NCBI RefSeq assembly: GCF_009739465.1 | Contig: NZ_WHOM01000052.1 | Location: 1 to 57,585 of the forward strand | DNA from: Streptomyces apocyni | GTDB taxonomy: Bacteria > Actinomycetota > Actinomycetes > Streptomycetales > Streptomycetaceae | Reading direction: 5' to 3' | DNA: 57,585 bases | Shown here: positions 1 through 7,628 of the stretch, in pieces | Numbering within the stretch: the first letter of the stretch is position 1 | Layout: each line of letters begins with the position of its first letter | The notes under the pieces: generated by a model | What the model was told of the DNA's origin: nothing | The model's database searches: none | What the model saw: the letters and a program-made list of their open reading frames with translations, nothing else | Program-made: the position numbers and the translations under genes

Positions 1-2
1 TC

Positions 3-653
3 GGGCCGTCCCGTCCCGGTGCGGCGGACCAGGACTGGTGGCGGGTGGGACCGGCACCGGGAGGCGGCGGGGCGGACACCGTGCCGGGCTTCGTGGGCGG
101 CGTGGAGATCCCGGAACTGTTCCGGGCGCCGCTCGACAAGGACGCCAAGGACGACGCCACAGCACCCCGCAAGAAGCCCGCCCCCTCCACAGAGCCAGCC
201 CCAGCCCCGGCCCAGCAGCCAGACGCCACCACCGACACCACGACCGACCCCGCCACCACGACCACCCCGCCCGCCCGCCGCCGCTTCCCGCGCCTGCGCA
301 CCCCCGGCGGCCCGGGCCTGGGCAACCCACTCCTCCTCCTGGCTGCCGCGTCCCTCGTAGCCGGGGCGTTCCTCGGCAACTGGATCGCCCTGGGCATCGG
401 CTGGGTCCTGGCCTACACCTCGCGCCGACTCACCCGAAGCGAGGCGAAGTTCGCCGCGCTCGGCGCGCCCGGGCTGGTCGCGGCGGCCGGGATGGTGTGG
501 CTGTGGGGGCGGGTCGAGGGGCGCTGGGGCGCGGAGGTACCCAGGGACGGCATGGCCGACGCACTCGGCGACACCTGGCCCTGGGTCGTACGGGGAGCGG
601 CCATCGCCTCAGCCCTGTTCCTGGTCTGGCGAGCCCGCCGCGCCCGCGCGTAG
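3..653 (+). CDS. C-terminal part of a membrane protein (5' truncated by window edge)
   Basis: The reading frame is open from the first bases of the window, so the true start lies upstream; the GTG at 45 is internal to an open frame and has no clear ribosome site. The visible part has a Gly/Pro-rich start, a Pro/Thr/Ala-rich linker with low-complexity Thr-Asp runs, then about four hydrophobic stretches in the last 110 residues (for example LLLLAAASLVAGAFLG and GLVAAAGMVWLWG) and an Arg-rich C-terminus. This looks like a cytoplasmic or linker region followed by a small membrane domain. I do not recognise a family. GC-rich third positions support it being a real gene. Confidence 0.7.
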   Translation, partial: GPSRPGAADQDWWRVGPAPGGGGADTVPGFVGGVEIPELFRAPLDKDAKDDATAPRKKPAPSTEPAPAPAQQPDATTDTTTDPATTTTPPARRRFPRLRTPGGPGLGNPLLLLAAASLVAGAFLGNWIALGIGWVLAYTSRRLTRSEAKFAALGAPGLVAAAGMVWLWGRVEGRWGAEVPRDGMADALGDTWPWVVRGAAIASALFLVWRARRARA

Positions 654-656
654 CTA

Positions 657-683
657 TTGACCACTAGATTAACGTTGTGCAAC
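657..683 (+). promoter_or_regulatory. possible promoter/operator of the Phd-RelE pair
   Basis: A TTGACC hexamer at 657-662 is followed by an AT-richer stretch and a perfect GTTG-TG-CAAC palindrome at 674-683, ten bases before the antitoxin start at 693. Phd-type antitoxins usually repress their own promoter through short palindromes, so this is a sensible operator site. The assignment is inference from position and symmetry only. Confidence 0.35.
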
Positions 684-692
684 CTTGGAGGC

Positions 693-944
693 ATGACCGA
701 GATCGCGATCAGTGCGGCCCGCTCTCAGCTCGGTGACCTCGTGCGCCGCGCGGCTCACGGCCGCGAGACCATCGCCCTCACTGACCATGGGCATGTGGCG
801 GCCCTTCTCGTCTCGCCCCAGGTGATCGAGGACCTCGAAGACGCCCTCGCGCTTGCGGAGTACCAACGCCGCAAGGCCGAAGGCGCACTTGAAGAGGGCA
901 TCCCGCATGAGGAAGTCGGGCGGATGCTCGGGCTGCGCCCGTGA
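693..944 (+). CDS. Phd/YefM-family antitoxin
   Basis: The 83-residue product opens with a beta-alpha Phd N-terminus (MTEIAISAARSQLGDLVRRA) followed by the typical ETIALTDHGHVAALLVSP core, the DNA-binding and dimerisation fold of this family. The C-terminal half is acidic and helical (EDLEDALALAEYQRR...), the part that normally wraps the toxin. The ATG at 693 is preferred over the in-frame ATG at 657 because GGAG lies just upstream and the family starts here. The stop overlaps the downstream RelE start as GTGA, so the two are translationally coupled. It should neutralise the toxin and repress the operon. Confidence 0.88.
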   Translation: MTEIAISAARSQLGDLVRRAAHGRETIALTDHGHVAALLVSPQVIEDLEDALALAEYQRRKAEGALEEGIPHEEVGRMLGLRP

Positions 945-1189
945 CCTACCGGATCATCTGGGAGCCTGGCGCCACCAACGCGGCGGTGCGGTTCCTCAAG
1001 GACGACCCGACCGGCCTCGCCGCCGTCTACGAAGCCGTGGACTCGCTCGCCGAAGCGCCGCGCCCCGCGCAGTCCACCGCGTACGGCCCCGGCGCGCGAC
1101 GCCTGCGTATCGGCAACTGCCGCGTGCTCTACCTCATCGAGGACGACGCCATCCGTATCTTGGTCACGCATCTCGGCCGCACGCCGTAA
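941..1189 (+). CDS. RelE/ParE-family toxin
   Basis: The 82-residue protein matches the RelE fold: N-terminal strand TYRIIWEPGA, a helix with AAVRFLKDDP, then the core RRLRIGNCRVLYLIEDDAIRILVTHLGRT, which holds the basic residues and the RVLY segment usual for ribosome-dependent RelE ribonucleases. It starts with GTG overlapping the antitoxin stop. Length is normal for the family and there is no sign of truncation. Whether the activity is mRNA cleavage (RelE) or gyrase inhibition (ParE) cannot be decided from sequence; the RIGNCRVLY motif favours RelE. Confidence 0.88.
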   Translation: MTYRIIWEPGATNAAVRFLKDDPTGLAAVYEAVDSLAEAPRPAQSTAYGPGARRLRIGNCRVLYLIEDDAIRILVTHLGRTP

Positions 1190-1265
1190 GCCGTATCCGC
1201 AAACGGCTGCGTATCGTTGAAGTACGCGGCTGCCCGACGACGGGGAGCTGGGGAGGAGCGCCACG

Positions 1266-1853
1266 ATGACCATCGTAGAGACCGACAGGATCGAGATGGC
1301 CGACGACAACGCCCGGCGACTGGACGAGTTGTTCGAGCTGCTTGAGCGGATGACCCCCGAGGGATTCAAGGCAGAGGTCGTCGAGGGGGCCGTCCAGATG
1401 GTGCCGCAGCGGAATGTGCACTGGCAGATCATCCGCAAGATCCTGCGTGCACTGGAGAACAGGTTCGGCGAAGACGTGTTGGTGATGTCGGACGTACGCG
1501 TCGACTTCCCCGGCTACGAGAACGGCTTCTGCCCGGACGTGGCCAAGTTCCGTGACGGCGCGGAGCCGGACGCCGAGGGACGCTGGCGCCACGAGGACGT
1601 CGAGTTCGTCGCCGAGGTCATTTCCCGTGGCACGGGGGCGAACGACTACGGGCCGAAGAAGACCGCCTACGCGAAGGCCGGAGTCCCGGTCTACCTCATC
1701 GCCGACCCCTACCAGGGCCGGTGCCACTCCTACACAGACCCCAAAGACGGCGAATACCGCACCGAGTCCCGAGCCGACTTCGGCGAGCAGATTCCCCTCA
1801 CCCACACCCTCCTCGACCTCACCCTCGACACCGCCAAGTTCCCCCGCGACTAG
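1266..1853 (+). CDS. Uma2-family putative restriction endonuclease-like protein
   Basis: The 195-residue protein has the Uma2 (DUF820) PD-(D/E)XK nuclease-like layout: N-terminal helix with LLERMTPEGFKAEVVEG, the HWQIIRKILRALE helix, VRVDFPGYENGFCPDVAKF (first acid), FVAEVISRGT (second acid) and the GPKKTAYAKAGVPVYLIAD block with the conserved lysine region. The family is strongly expanded in Streptomyces and its biological role is unknown. The start ATG at 1266 has AGGAG upstream (1255-1259). The TAG stop lies inside the terminal repeat of the element at 1851-1956, so the insertion may have set the present C-terminus. A second, core-deleted relative is at 32893-33276. Confidence 0.85.
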   Translation: MTIVETDRIEMADDNARRLDELFELLERMTPEGFKAEVVEGAVQMVPQRNVHWQIIRKILRALENRFGEDVLVMSDVRVDFPGYENGFCPDVAKFRDGAEPDAEGRWRHEDVEFVAEVISRGTGANDYGPKKTAYAKAGVPVYLIADPYQGRCHSYTDPKDGEYRTESRADFGEQIPLTHTLLDLTLDTAKFPRD

Positions 1854-1956
1854 GGCCTGTCTGGCAATTCGCGTCGTCGCCCGGAGGGCGGCCTCGGTGC
1901 GGCGAGAGTGCGTGCATGGCGTCGCGAGACAGACGGGAATTGTCAGACAGGCCCTA
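1851..1956. mobile_element. 106-bp MITE-like inverted-repeat element with TA duplication
   Basis: Eighteen-base termini, GGGCCTGTCTGGCAATTC at 1853-1870 and its complement at 1937-1954, match with one mismatch and are flanked on both sides by TA. The interior is about 66 bp and encodes nothing recognisable. A TA target duplication with short terminal repeats is characteristic of non-autonomous relatives of IS630/Tc1 or some IS5-group elements. It inserted at the very end of the Uma2 gene. No transposase is present nearby, so the element would depend on one elsewhere in the genome. The family assignment is inference. Confidence 0.6.
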
Positions 1957-1970
1957 GGACGTAGCGCGTC

Positions 1971-2168
1971 TCAGGCGGCCCGCGTGAGCCGGTTCGCGCG
2001 GGTGAACTGCCGTACGGCTTCCAGCCGTTCCTCGGGGAGCGGGCGCTGTTCGGTGAGGGCTGTGACGAGTTCCGGGGTGGCGCCCAGCTTGCGCAGGGGC
2101 GCGGTGTGCAGCCTGACGCAGAGGTGGCACTCGTCGCGCGTGGCGACGGTCAGGACGACGATCTGCAC
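1971..2168 (-). pseudogene. C-terminal remnant of an AhpD-like (carboxymuconolactone decarboxylase family) protein
   Basis: The frame reads IVVLTVATRDECHLCVRLH then APLRKLGATPELVTAL, which is the CxxC-containing core of the AhpD/CMD fold, with strongly GC-biased third positions from about 2165 down to the stop at 1971. The usual 60-90 residues before IVVLTVA are absent; upstream, the same frame continues but into sequence that codes on the other strand. An artificial GTG start at 2168 gives 65 residues. It is best read as a gene cut off at its 5' end by a deletion whose other side is the fragment at 2163-2285. Confidence 0.6.
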
Positions 2169-2285
2169 GCCCAGTGGGCCGAGGCCCTGGGAGCGGAACG
2201 CCTGCGCGCCCTGGAGTCCGACCTGCGCGCGGTCGTCCCGGCGGAGGCCTTCCGCCTCGACGCGGAGGGCTGGCTCGGAACCTGA
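2163..2285 (+). pseudogene. C-terminal remnant of a second gene, resembling the tail of a MarR-type regulator
   Basis: This frame reads LHAQWAEALGAERLRALESD followed by LRAVVPAEAFRLDAEGWLGT and a TGA. Almost every codon ends in G or C, a strong coding signature, and the content (helix ending in LESDLRAVVP, then a short Trp-Leu-Gly tail) resembles C-termini of Streptomyces MarR-like regulators. No start codon or N-terminal domain precedes it. It abuts, head to head, the AhpD remnant on the other strand at about 2163-2168. The MarR assignment is tentative; the coding character and truncation are clearer. Confidence 0.5.
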
Positions 2286-2399
2286 TCGCCGATGACCGTG
2301 CCATGAGTGCTGCTGGGGCCGCTAGGAGCGGCCACACGGGGTACTCGGAACGGTGGCCCGCCCCATCAGCTACGCGGCCAAGGAAGGAAGCTGATCGTC

Positions 2400-2975
2400 A
2401 TGATGCGCATCGCGTTCCTGGCGGCGCCCAAGGGCGTCGAACAGGTGGAGCTGACCGAACCCTGGCAGGCGGTGACCGACGCGGGCGGCGAGCCCGTGCT
2501 GGTGTCCACGAAGGCGGGGGAGATCCAGGCGTTCCACCACCTGGACCGGGCCGACGTGTTCCCGGTGCAGGAGGTGGTCGGCGAGGTGTCCGCTGAGCAC
2601 TTCGACGGTCTGGTGCTGCCCGGCGGGGTCGCCAATCCGGACTTTCTGCGCATGAACGACCAGGCCGTGGCGTTCGTGAAGGGGTTCTTCGAGCGGGGCC
2701 GACCGGTGGCGGCCATCTGTCACGCGGCGTGGACCCTCGTCGAGGCGGACGTGGTGCGAGGCCGCGTGCTGACCTCGTACCCGAGCCTGCGCACCGACAT
2801 CCGCAACGCGGGTGGCGACTGGGTGGACGAGCAGGTCGTCGTCTGCGACCGGGGGCCCAACGCACTGATCACCAGCCGGAAGCCGGGTGACCTCAAGCCC
2901 TTCTGCGAGGCATTCCTGAAGGAGTTCACCGCGGCGGGACTACTGGCCGACCCCACGGCGGAGCCCCCCGACTGA
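2400..2975 (+). CDS. DJ-1/PfpI family protein (type 1 glutamine amidotransferase-like)
   Basis: The 191-residue protein has the DJ-1/PfpI flavodoxin-like fold: MMRIAFLAAPKGVEQVELTE, the DGLVLPGGVANPDFLR loop, and the nucleophile elbow AICHAAW with Cys107 followed by His108, the usual catalytic pair; a Glu earlier in the chain (region 17-20) would complete the site. Relatives are reported as chaperones, deglycases or proteases, and the exact activity here cannot be told. Two consecutive ATG codons begin at 2400; AAGGAAGGAAG at 2380-2390 supports this start. It converges on the siderophore ABC ATPase with only 2 bp between stop codons. Confidence 0.85.
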   Translation: MMRIAFLAAPKGVEQVELTEPWQAVTDAGGEPVLVSTKAGEIQAFHHLDRADVFPVQEVVGEVSAEHFDGLVLPGGVANPDFLRMNDQAVAFVKGFFERGRPVAAICHAAWTLVEADVVRGRVLTSYPSLRTDIRNAGGDWVDEQVVVCDRGPNALITSRKPGDLKPFCEAFLKEFTAAGLLADPTAEPPD

Positions 2976-2977
2976 CC

Positions 2978-3820
2978 TCACGCCAGCCCGCCACCGTGAA
3001 CCGCCCCGCGAGCGTCGGCGGGCTCTGTGGGGGTGGCGTGCCAAGGGGCGCCCGGGACGACCAGCGGGGACCCAGTGACAGGGTCGGGGACCACGACGCA
3101 GTCGAGACCGAAGACGTCGTGGACCAGGTCGGCCGTCACGATGTCGGCGGGTGGGCCGGAGGCTACGACGTGGCCGGACTTCATGGTGATGAGGTGGTCG
3201 GCGTAGCGGGCGGCCTGGTTGAGGTCGTGCAGGACGATGACGACGGTGCGGGCGCGTTCCTTGTTGAGCTGGCGCACCAGGTCCAGGACCTCGACCTGGT
3301 GGGAGATGTCCAGGTAGGTGGTCGGCTCGTCCAGGAGGAGGAGTTCGGTCTCCTGGGCGAGTGCCATGGCGATCCAGACGCGCTGGCGCTGGCCGCCGGA
3401 GAGCTCGTCGACTGAGCGGTCGGCGAGGTCGGACACGTCGGTACGGGCCATCGCCTCGGTGACCGCGCGCTCGTCCTCCGCTGACCACTGCTGCCACCAG
3501 TGCTGGTGCGGCTGCCGTCCGCGGGCGACCAGGTCCGCGACGGTGATCGCCTCGGGGGCCACGGGGGTCTGCGGGAGGAGGCCGATCTGTTGCGCGATGC
3601 GCTTGGTGGGGAGCTTGGTGAGGTCCGTGCCGTCGAGCAGGACCGCGCCGGTCTTGGGCTTCAGGAGGCGGCCGAGCGCGCGGAGGGTGGTGGACTTTCC
3701 GCAGGCGTTCGGGCCGACGATCACCGTCACCTTGCCGTCCGGGACGGCCAGATCGAGGTCGTGGACGACGGTGCGGTCCTCGTAGGCGAGGGTGAGGTTT
3801 TGGGCGCTGAGCCGTGTCAC
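2978..3820 (-). CDS. siderophore ABC transporter ATP-binding protein (FepC-like)
   Basis: This 280-residue ATPase has Walker A GPNACGKST (residues 36-44), the Q-loop near LLPQTP, the signature LSGGQ (140-144), Walker B LLLLDEP (160-166) and the switch His in VLHDLNQ (about 198). The order and the YLDISHQ segment match FecE/FepC ATPases that energise ferric-siderophore uptake. GTG start overlaps the upstream permease stop as GTGA, so it is the last gene of a three-gene operon. It would work at the inner face of the membrane with the two FecCD permeases. No binding protein gene lies in the operon. Confidence 0.92.
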   Translation of the reverse strand: MTRLSAQNLTLAYEDRTVVHDLDLAVPDGKVTVIVGPNACGKSTTLRALGRLLKPKTGAVLLDGTDLTKLPTKRIAQQIGLLPQTPVAPEAITVADLVARGRQPHQHWWQQWSAEDERAVTEAMARTDVSDLADRSVDELSGGQRQRVWIAMALAQETELLLLDEPTTYLDISHQVEVLDLVRQLNKERARTVVIVLHDLNQAARYADHLITMKSGHVVASGPPADIVTADLVHDVFGLDCVVVPDPVTGSPLVVPGAPWHATPTEPADARGAVHGGGLA

Positions 3821-4914
3821 GACTTTCCTCCGGTACGGCTTCGGATGATCAACCAGATCAGGTACGGGGCGCCCACCGCCGCGGTCAGCACACCCACCGG
3901 CAGCTCGACCGGCGAGAGCAGACGGCGAGCCAGCAGATCGGCGAGTACGACGATGAGGGCGCCCATCAAGGCGCTGCAGAACAACGGGATCTGGGCGGTA
4001 CGGGTCAGGCGCCGGGTCACCTGCGGGGCGAGCAGCGCCACGAACTCGACCGGGCCCGCCGTCCCCGTCGCCACCGAGGCGAGGATGACGCCGAGCGCGA
4101 CCAGGCCAAGACGCACCCGGTTCAGCCGCACCCCCAGCGCGGTCGCCGTGTCGTCGTCCATGCTCACCGTGCGCTGCGCGCGGGCGGCCCAGGCGATCGC
4201 CGGGATCAGGGCGAGCAGCACCCAGCCGATGGGCGCCGCCTGGTCCCAGCCGAGGCCGTTCAGCGAGCCGGTCATCCAGATCATGGCCTGCTGGGCGACC
4301 AGGTAGTCGCCCTTGGTCAGGAAGAGCGTGGTGAGGGCGCGCAGCGCGAGCGCGAAGCCGATGCCGATGAGGACGAAGCGGGTGGCGTGCAGACCGCCGC
4401 GCCAGGCGAAGAGATAGACGAGCGTGGCCGCCAGGACGCCGCCGGACACCGCCACGTACGGCAGCGTGCCGTACGAGGCGAGGCCGAAGGTGACCGTGGC
4501 GACAGCCAGGACGCTGGCGCCCTGGCTGATGCCGATGATGTCGGGGCTGGCGAGCGGGTTACGGGCGACGGTCTGGATCAGCGCGCCCGCGACCCCGAAC
4601 GCGGCGCCGACCAGCAGGCCCACGACCATCCGGGGAAGGCGAAGGGTGCCGACGACCAGTTCCTCGGACGACGGCTGGCCGAGGATCACCTTCAGGACCT
4701 CGGCCGGGGCGACGAAGCTCTCTCCCACGGAGAGGTACGCGACACACACCGCCGCGAGCAGTACGGAGAGGGCCGCCGCGACGACCGCCGCGCGCCGGTG
4801 GAGCAGGAAGGTGGCCCGGTGGACGCGGATCACCGCGTAACCGGCCGGGCGAACCGGGCGTGCCGGGGGCATGCCTTGCGTCCCCGTGGGGCGGGCGTTC
4901 AGGTCCGTCGTCAC
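3817..4914 (-). CDS. FecCD-family iron-siderophore permease (second permease, FepG-like)
   Basis: The 365-residue protein has a short N-terminal tail rich in Pro/Arg and about ten hydrophobic segments typical of FecCD permeases, with the family blocks RLPRMVVGLLVGAAFGVAGA, NPLASPDIIGISQGAS and FVALLAPQVTRRL. These line the transport path for ferric siderophores and contact the ATPase. Start is GTG at 4914, overlapping the stop of the upstream permease (GTGA). Together with the gene at 4911-6035 it would form the heterodimeric membrane channel. Confidence 0.92.
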   Translation of the reverse strand: MTTDLNARPTGTQGMPPARPVRPAGYAVIRVHRATFLLHRRAAVVAAALSVLLAAVCVAYLSVGESFVAPAEVLKVILGQPSSEELVVGTLRLPRMVVGLLVGAAFGVAGALIQTVARNPLASPDIIGISQGASVLAVATVTFGLASYGTLPYVAVSGGVLAATLVYLFAWRGGLHATRFVLIGIGFALALRALTTLFLTKGDYLVAQQAMIWMTGSLNGLGWDQAAPIGWVLLALIPAIAWAARAQRTVSMDDDTATALGVRLNRVRLGLVALGVILASVATGTAGPVEFVALLAPQVTRRLTRTAQIPLFCSALMGALIVVLADLLARRLLSPVELPVGVLTAAVGAPYLIWLIIRSRTGGKS

Positions 4915-6035
4915 GCCGGTACCGCCTTCCGGCGCACCAGGGCCACCAGGAACGGGACGCCGATCAGGGCCGTCATCACGCCCGCGGGAATCTCGCCCGG
5001 CGGGAGGAGCACCCGGCCGATGACGTCGGAGACCAGCAGCATCACCGGGCCGAGCAGCGCCGCCATCGGCAGCACCCAGCGGTGCGCGCTGCCCACCATG
5101 GCGCGGGCGATATGCGGGACCGCGAGCCCGATGAAGGCCACCGGGCCCGCCGCCGCGACAGCGGTACCGGTGAGCACGGTCGCCCCGAGGCCGCCCACGA
5201 TCCGTACCCGCGCGACGTTCTGCCCCAGGCCCTTGGCCATGTCCTCACCCAGGGCGAGCGCGTCCAGGCCGCGCGCCACCGAGGCCACCAGCGTCATGCC
5301 GAGGATCAGGAACGGCGAGAGCTCGTAGAACATCTCCAGCTCACGCCCGGCGAGCGAGCCCACCTGCCAGAACCGGAACTCCTCCAGAGCGGCGGCCCGC
5401 GTGGTCAGGACGGCCATGATCACCGAGAGCAGCAGCGCGTTGATCGCGGCACCGGCCAGCGCCAGCTTCACCGGCGTGGCGCCGCCCCGCCCCCGCGAGG
5501 CGATGGCGTACACCGCGACCGAGGCGATCGCCGCGCCCGCGAAGGCGAACCAGACATAGCCCGCGAGCGCGGTGATCCCCGTAAAGGCCATCGCCAGCAC
5601 GACGGCGACCGACGCGCCCTGGCTGATGCCGAGAATCCCGGGGTCGGCGATGGGATTGCGGGTGATGCCCTGCAACACGGTGCCGGTGAGCGCGAGGGCC
5701 ACGCCGACCATCAGGCCGATCAGGGTTCTGGGCACCCGCAGTTCGCGCACCACCGCGGCGTCGTCGCTGGTCCCGCCGTGCAGCACCGCGTCGAAGACGA
5801 CCGACGGCGCGATCGGGCGGGCCCCGACCGCGAGCGAGAGCAGTACGGCCACGGCGAGCGCCAGCATCCCGCCGACCACCCAGCTGATACGTCGGATCAC
5901 CAGCGACCGTCGCGCGGACACGGACTCCGCGCCGGACGAAGCGTCCGCACCGCACGAAGCGTCCGCACCGGACTTCGCGGACGCGGACGCTGAGGACTCA
6001 GAAGTCGAGGGCGACTTGGGTGGTATGACAGCCAT
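4911..6035 (-). CDS. FecCD-family iron-siderophore permease (first permease, FepD-like)
   Basis: The 374-residue protein begins with a hydrophilic Ser/Ala/Asp-rich tail that contains near-repeats of CGADAS, then a multi-pass FecCD core with ELRVPRTLIGLMVGVALALT, NPIADPGILGISQGASVAV and FIGLAVPHIARAMVG. It is the first gene of the fepDGC-like operon. ATG at 6035 is supported by AAAAGGGTCAG just upstream. A DmdR/IdeR-type iron box lies 22-36 bp upstream of the start, predicting repression when iron is plentiful. Confidence 0.92.
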   Translation of the reverse strand: MAVIPPKSPSTSESSASASAKSGADASCGADASSGAESVSARRSLVIRRISWVVGGMLALAVAVLLSLAVGARPIAPSVVFDAVLHGGTSDDAAVVRELRVPRTLIGLMVGVALALTGTVLQGITRNPIADPGILGISQGASVAVVLAMAFTGITALAGYVWFAFAGAAIASVAVYAIASRGRGGATPVKLALAGAAINALLLSVIMAVLTTRAAALEEFRFWQVGSLAGRELEMFYELSPFLILGMTLVASVARGLDALALGEDMAKGLGQNVARVRIVGGLGATVLTGTAVAAAGPVAFIGLAVPHIARAMVGSAHRWVLPMAALLGPVMLLVSDVIGRVLLPPGEIPAGVMTALIGVPFLVALVRRKAVPA

Positions 6036-6056
6036 CTGACCCTTTTCGATATGAGC

Positions 6057-6071
6057 TTAGGCTGGGCTAAG
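6057..6071 (-). promoter_or_regulatory. DmdR/IdeR-type iron box
   Basis: TTAGGCTGGGCTAAG agrees with the actinobacterial iron box (TTAGGTTAGGCTAACCTAA) at 12 of its first 14 bases. It lies just upstream of the siderophore permease operon, where DmdR1 would be expected to block transcription in iron-replete cells. The box is also 44 bp upstream of the divergent HAD gene start. The regulatory role is inferred from motif and position. Confidence 0.7.
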
Positions 6072-6114
6072 TGTACGGGCCGGGGGTCGGCTTCGAGTCG
6101 GCACAATAGGCGCC

Positions 6115-6762
6115 ATGGCATCCCCCGATCACACCGGTCCGTCCGCCCACCCTTTCACCGTCGGCTTCGACCTGGACATGACCCTCATCGACTCCAGGCC
6201 CGGCATCAGGGCGGCCTACCAGGCGCTCTCCGCCGAGACCGGAGTGTGGATCGACGCCGACCTCGCCGTCACCCGGCTCGGGCCGCCACTGGAGCAGGAA
6301 CTGGCGTACTGGTTCCCCGAGCATCGAATTCAGGCCATGGTCGACCGGTACCGCGAGCTGTACCCGACGCACGCGATCGAGCCAACTCTGCTGATGCCCG
6401 GCGCCCGCGAGGCCGTCACCGCCGTCCAGGAACAGGGCGGCCGCGCCATCGTCGTCACCGCCAAGCACGAGCCCAGCGCCAAGCTGCACCTCACCCACCT
6501 CGGCATCGAGCCCGACGCGGTGATCGGCTGGCTCTGGGCCGAGGCGAAGGCGGAGGCGCTGCGCGAGTACGGGGCCGCGGTCTACGTCGGCGACCACGTC
6601 GGCGACGTACGGGGCGCGCGCACCGCAGGGGCGCTGTCGGTCGCCGTACCGACCGGGCCCTGTGACACCGGTGAACTGCGCGCCGCGGGCGCGGATGTGC
6701 TGCTCAGCGACCTGACGCGGTTCCCGGGATGGCTGGCGGGGCACCTCGCGGCGCGCGCCTGA
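6115..6762 (+). CDS. HAD-family hydrolase (phosphoglycolate phosphatase-like)
   Basis: The 215-residue protein carries motif I as FDLDMTLIDS (residues 18-27), a helical cap with KAYQ/EQELAYWF-like segments, motif II in IVVTAKHEPSAK and motif IV as GDHVGDVRGAR. The DxDxT nucleophile and subclass-I cap place it with phosphoglycolate/beta-phosphoglucomutase-like phosphatases. The substrate is unknown. It is divergent from the siderophore operon and is followed by a gene on the opposite strand, so it appears monocistronic. Confidence 0.88.
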   Translation: MASPDHTGPSAHPFTVGFDLDMTLIDSRPGIRAAYQALSAETGVWIDADLAVTRLGPPLEQELAYWFPEHRIQAMVDRYRELYPTHAIEPTLLMPGAREAVTAVQEQGGRAIVVTAKHEPSAKLHLTHLGIEPDAVIGWLWAEAKAEALREYGAAVYVGDHVGDVRGARTAGALSVAVPTGPCDTGELRAAGADVLLSDLTRFPGWLAGHLAARA

Positions 6763-6825
6763 CCGCACGGGCCCGACACGCCCGACGGGCCCCGAAGCGC
6801 CCCGCGGCGTCCGGTCAGTCGCCCG

Positions 6826-7062
6826 CTATGTCGCCTCGCGGGCCGCGCGGCGCTGCGCCGCGATCGACTGCAGCACCCCCGCTCCCGCGATGGCGAACCC
6901 GACGCCCATCAGCATGCTCACGGCATACGAGACGGTCGGGAACGGCTCCGTACCCAGGAACAGCGGGGCCACGGTGACCAGAGTGGCCACCGCCCCCACG
7001 AAGAAGACGATCGCGCCGATGCGGACCAGCCGGTCACCCGCGGCTTTAGGTGTGTCGCTCAC
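6826..7062 (-). CDS. small two-helix membrane protein
   Basis: The 78-residue product has two clear transmembrane segments, IGAIVFFVGAVATLVTVAP and VSMLMGVGFAIAGAGVL, with a short basic tail RRAAREAT. It resembles conserved Streptomyces membrane proteins of unknown function located beside the cold-shock gene. The ATG at 7062 fits the GC-rich codon pattern. I cannot assign a role. Confidence 0.75.
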   Translation of the reverse strand: MSDTPKAAGDRLVRIGAIVFFVGAVATLVTVAPLFLGTEPFPTVSYAVSMLMGVGFAIAGAGVLQSIAAQRRAAREAT

Positions 7063-7107
7063 CCGACCAGGGTAGTTCCCTGCGGGCAGGAACCAGACGG
7101 GGACGTC

Positions 7108-7135
7108 TTGTCACCGGCTCATGGACCAATAGTCT
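7108..7135 (+). promoter_or_regulatory. probable promoter of the cold-shock gene with a long 5' leader
   Basis: TTGTCA (7108-7113) and TAGTCT (7130-7135) are separated by 16 bp and fit the Streptomyces vegetative consensus. Transcription would start near 7142, giving a leader of about 100 nt before the GTG at 7245. Long structured leaders are typical of cold-shock mRNAs. Prediction only. Confidence 0.45.
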
Positions 7136-7244
7136 TGGTGGTGGCGGGTCAGTCGGCCCGCTGTAGTGCTATCCAGAGCCGTTTGAGCCCGGAAGTCCCG
7201 GGGGACCCGGCATCGGACCGACGAGTACGAGGACGAGGACAGAC

Positions 7245-7628
7245 GTGCCTACCGGCAAGGTCAAGTGGTTCAACAGTGAGAAGGGCTTCGGCTTCCTCTC
7301 CCGCGACGACGGCGGTGACGTCTTCGTTCACTCGTCGGTGCTGCCCACGGGAGTGGACGCGCTCAAGCCCGGCCAGCGCGTCGAGTTTGGCGTCGTCGCG
7401 GGCCAACGCGGTGACCAGGCGCTGTCTGTGACGATCCTCGACCCCACGCCGTCCGTGGCGGCCGCCCAGCGCCGCAAGCCGGACGAACTCGCCTCGATTG
7501 TCCAGGACCTGACGACGCTCCTGGAGGGCGTCGCACAGCAACTGGAGCGCGGCCGCTACCCCGACAAGGCGCACGGCGCCCAGATCGCCGGAATGCTGCG
7601 GGCGGTGGCGGACCAGCTGGACGTCTAG
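7245..7628 (+). CDS. cold-shock domain protein with C-terminal extension
   Basis: The first 68 residues are a classic cold-shock domain: [15 protein letters not shown] (RNP1) and DVFVHSSVL (RNP2), which bind single-stranded RNA or DNA. Unlike the 67-residue Csp proteins it continues for 60 residues of predicted helix ([20 protein letters not shown]...), giving 127 residues, as in a subgroup of Streptomyces. GTG start at 7245 begins with the canonical PTGKVKWF. It converges with mqnD, and the 3' end lies in a tandem repeat that contains both stop codons. Confidence 0.92.
   Translation: MPTGKVKWFNSEKGFGFLSRDDGGDVFVHSSVLPTGVDALKPGQRVEFGVVAGQRGDQALSVTILDPTPSVAAAQRRKPDELASIVQDLTTLLEGVAQQLERGRYPDKAHGAQIAGMLRAVADQLDV

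Noticed and set aside
657..692. Upstream ATG start for the Phd antitoxin
   Set aside because: The twelve extra residues lie in the promoter/operator palindrome, and the ATG at 693 has a ribosome site and matches the family start.
3814..5993. Long + strand frames opposite the siderophore permeases
   Set aside because: Shadow frames rich in Arg/Pro/Gly; the minus strand has clear FecCD motifs and coupled starts.
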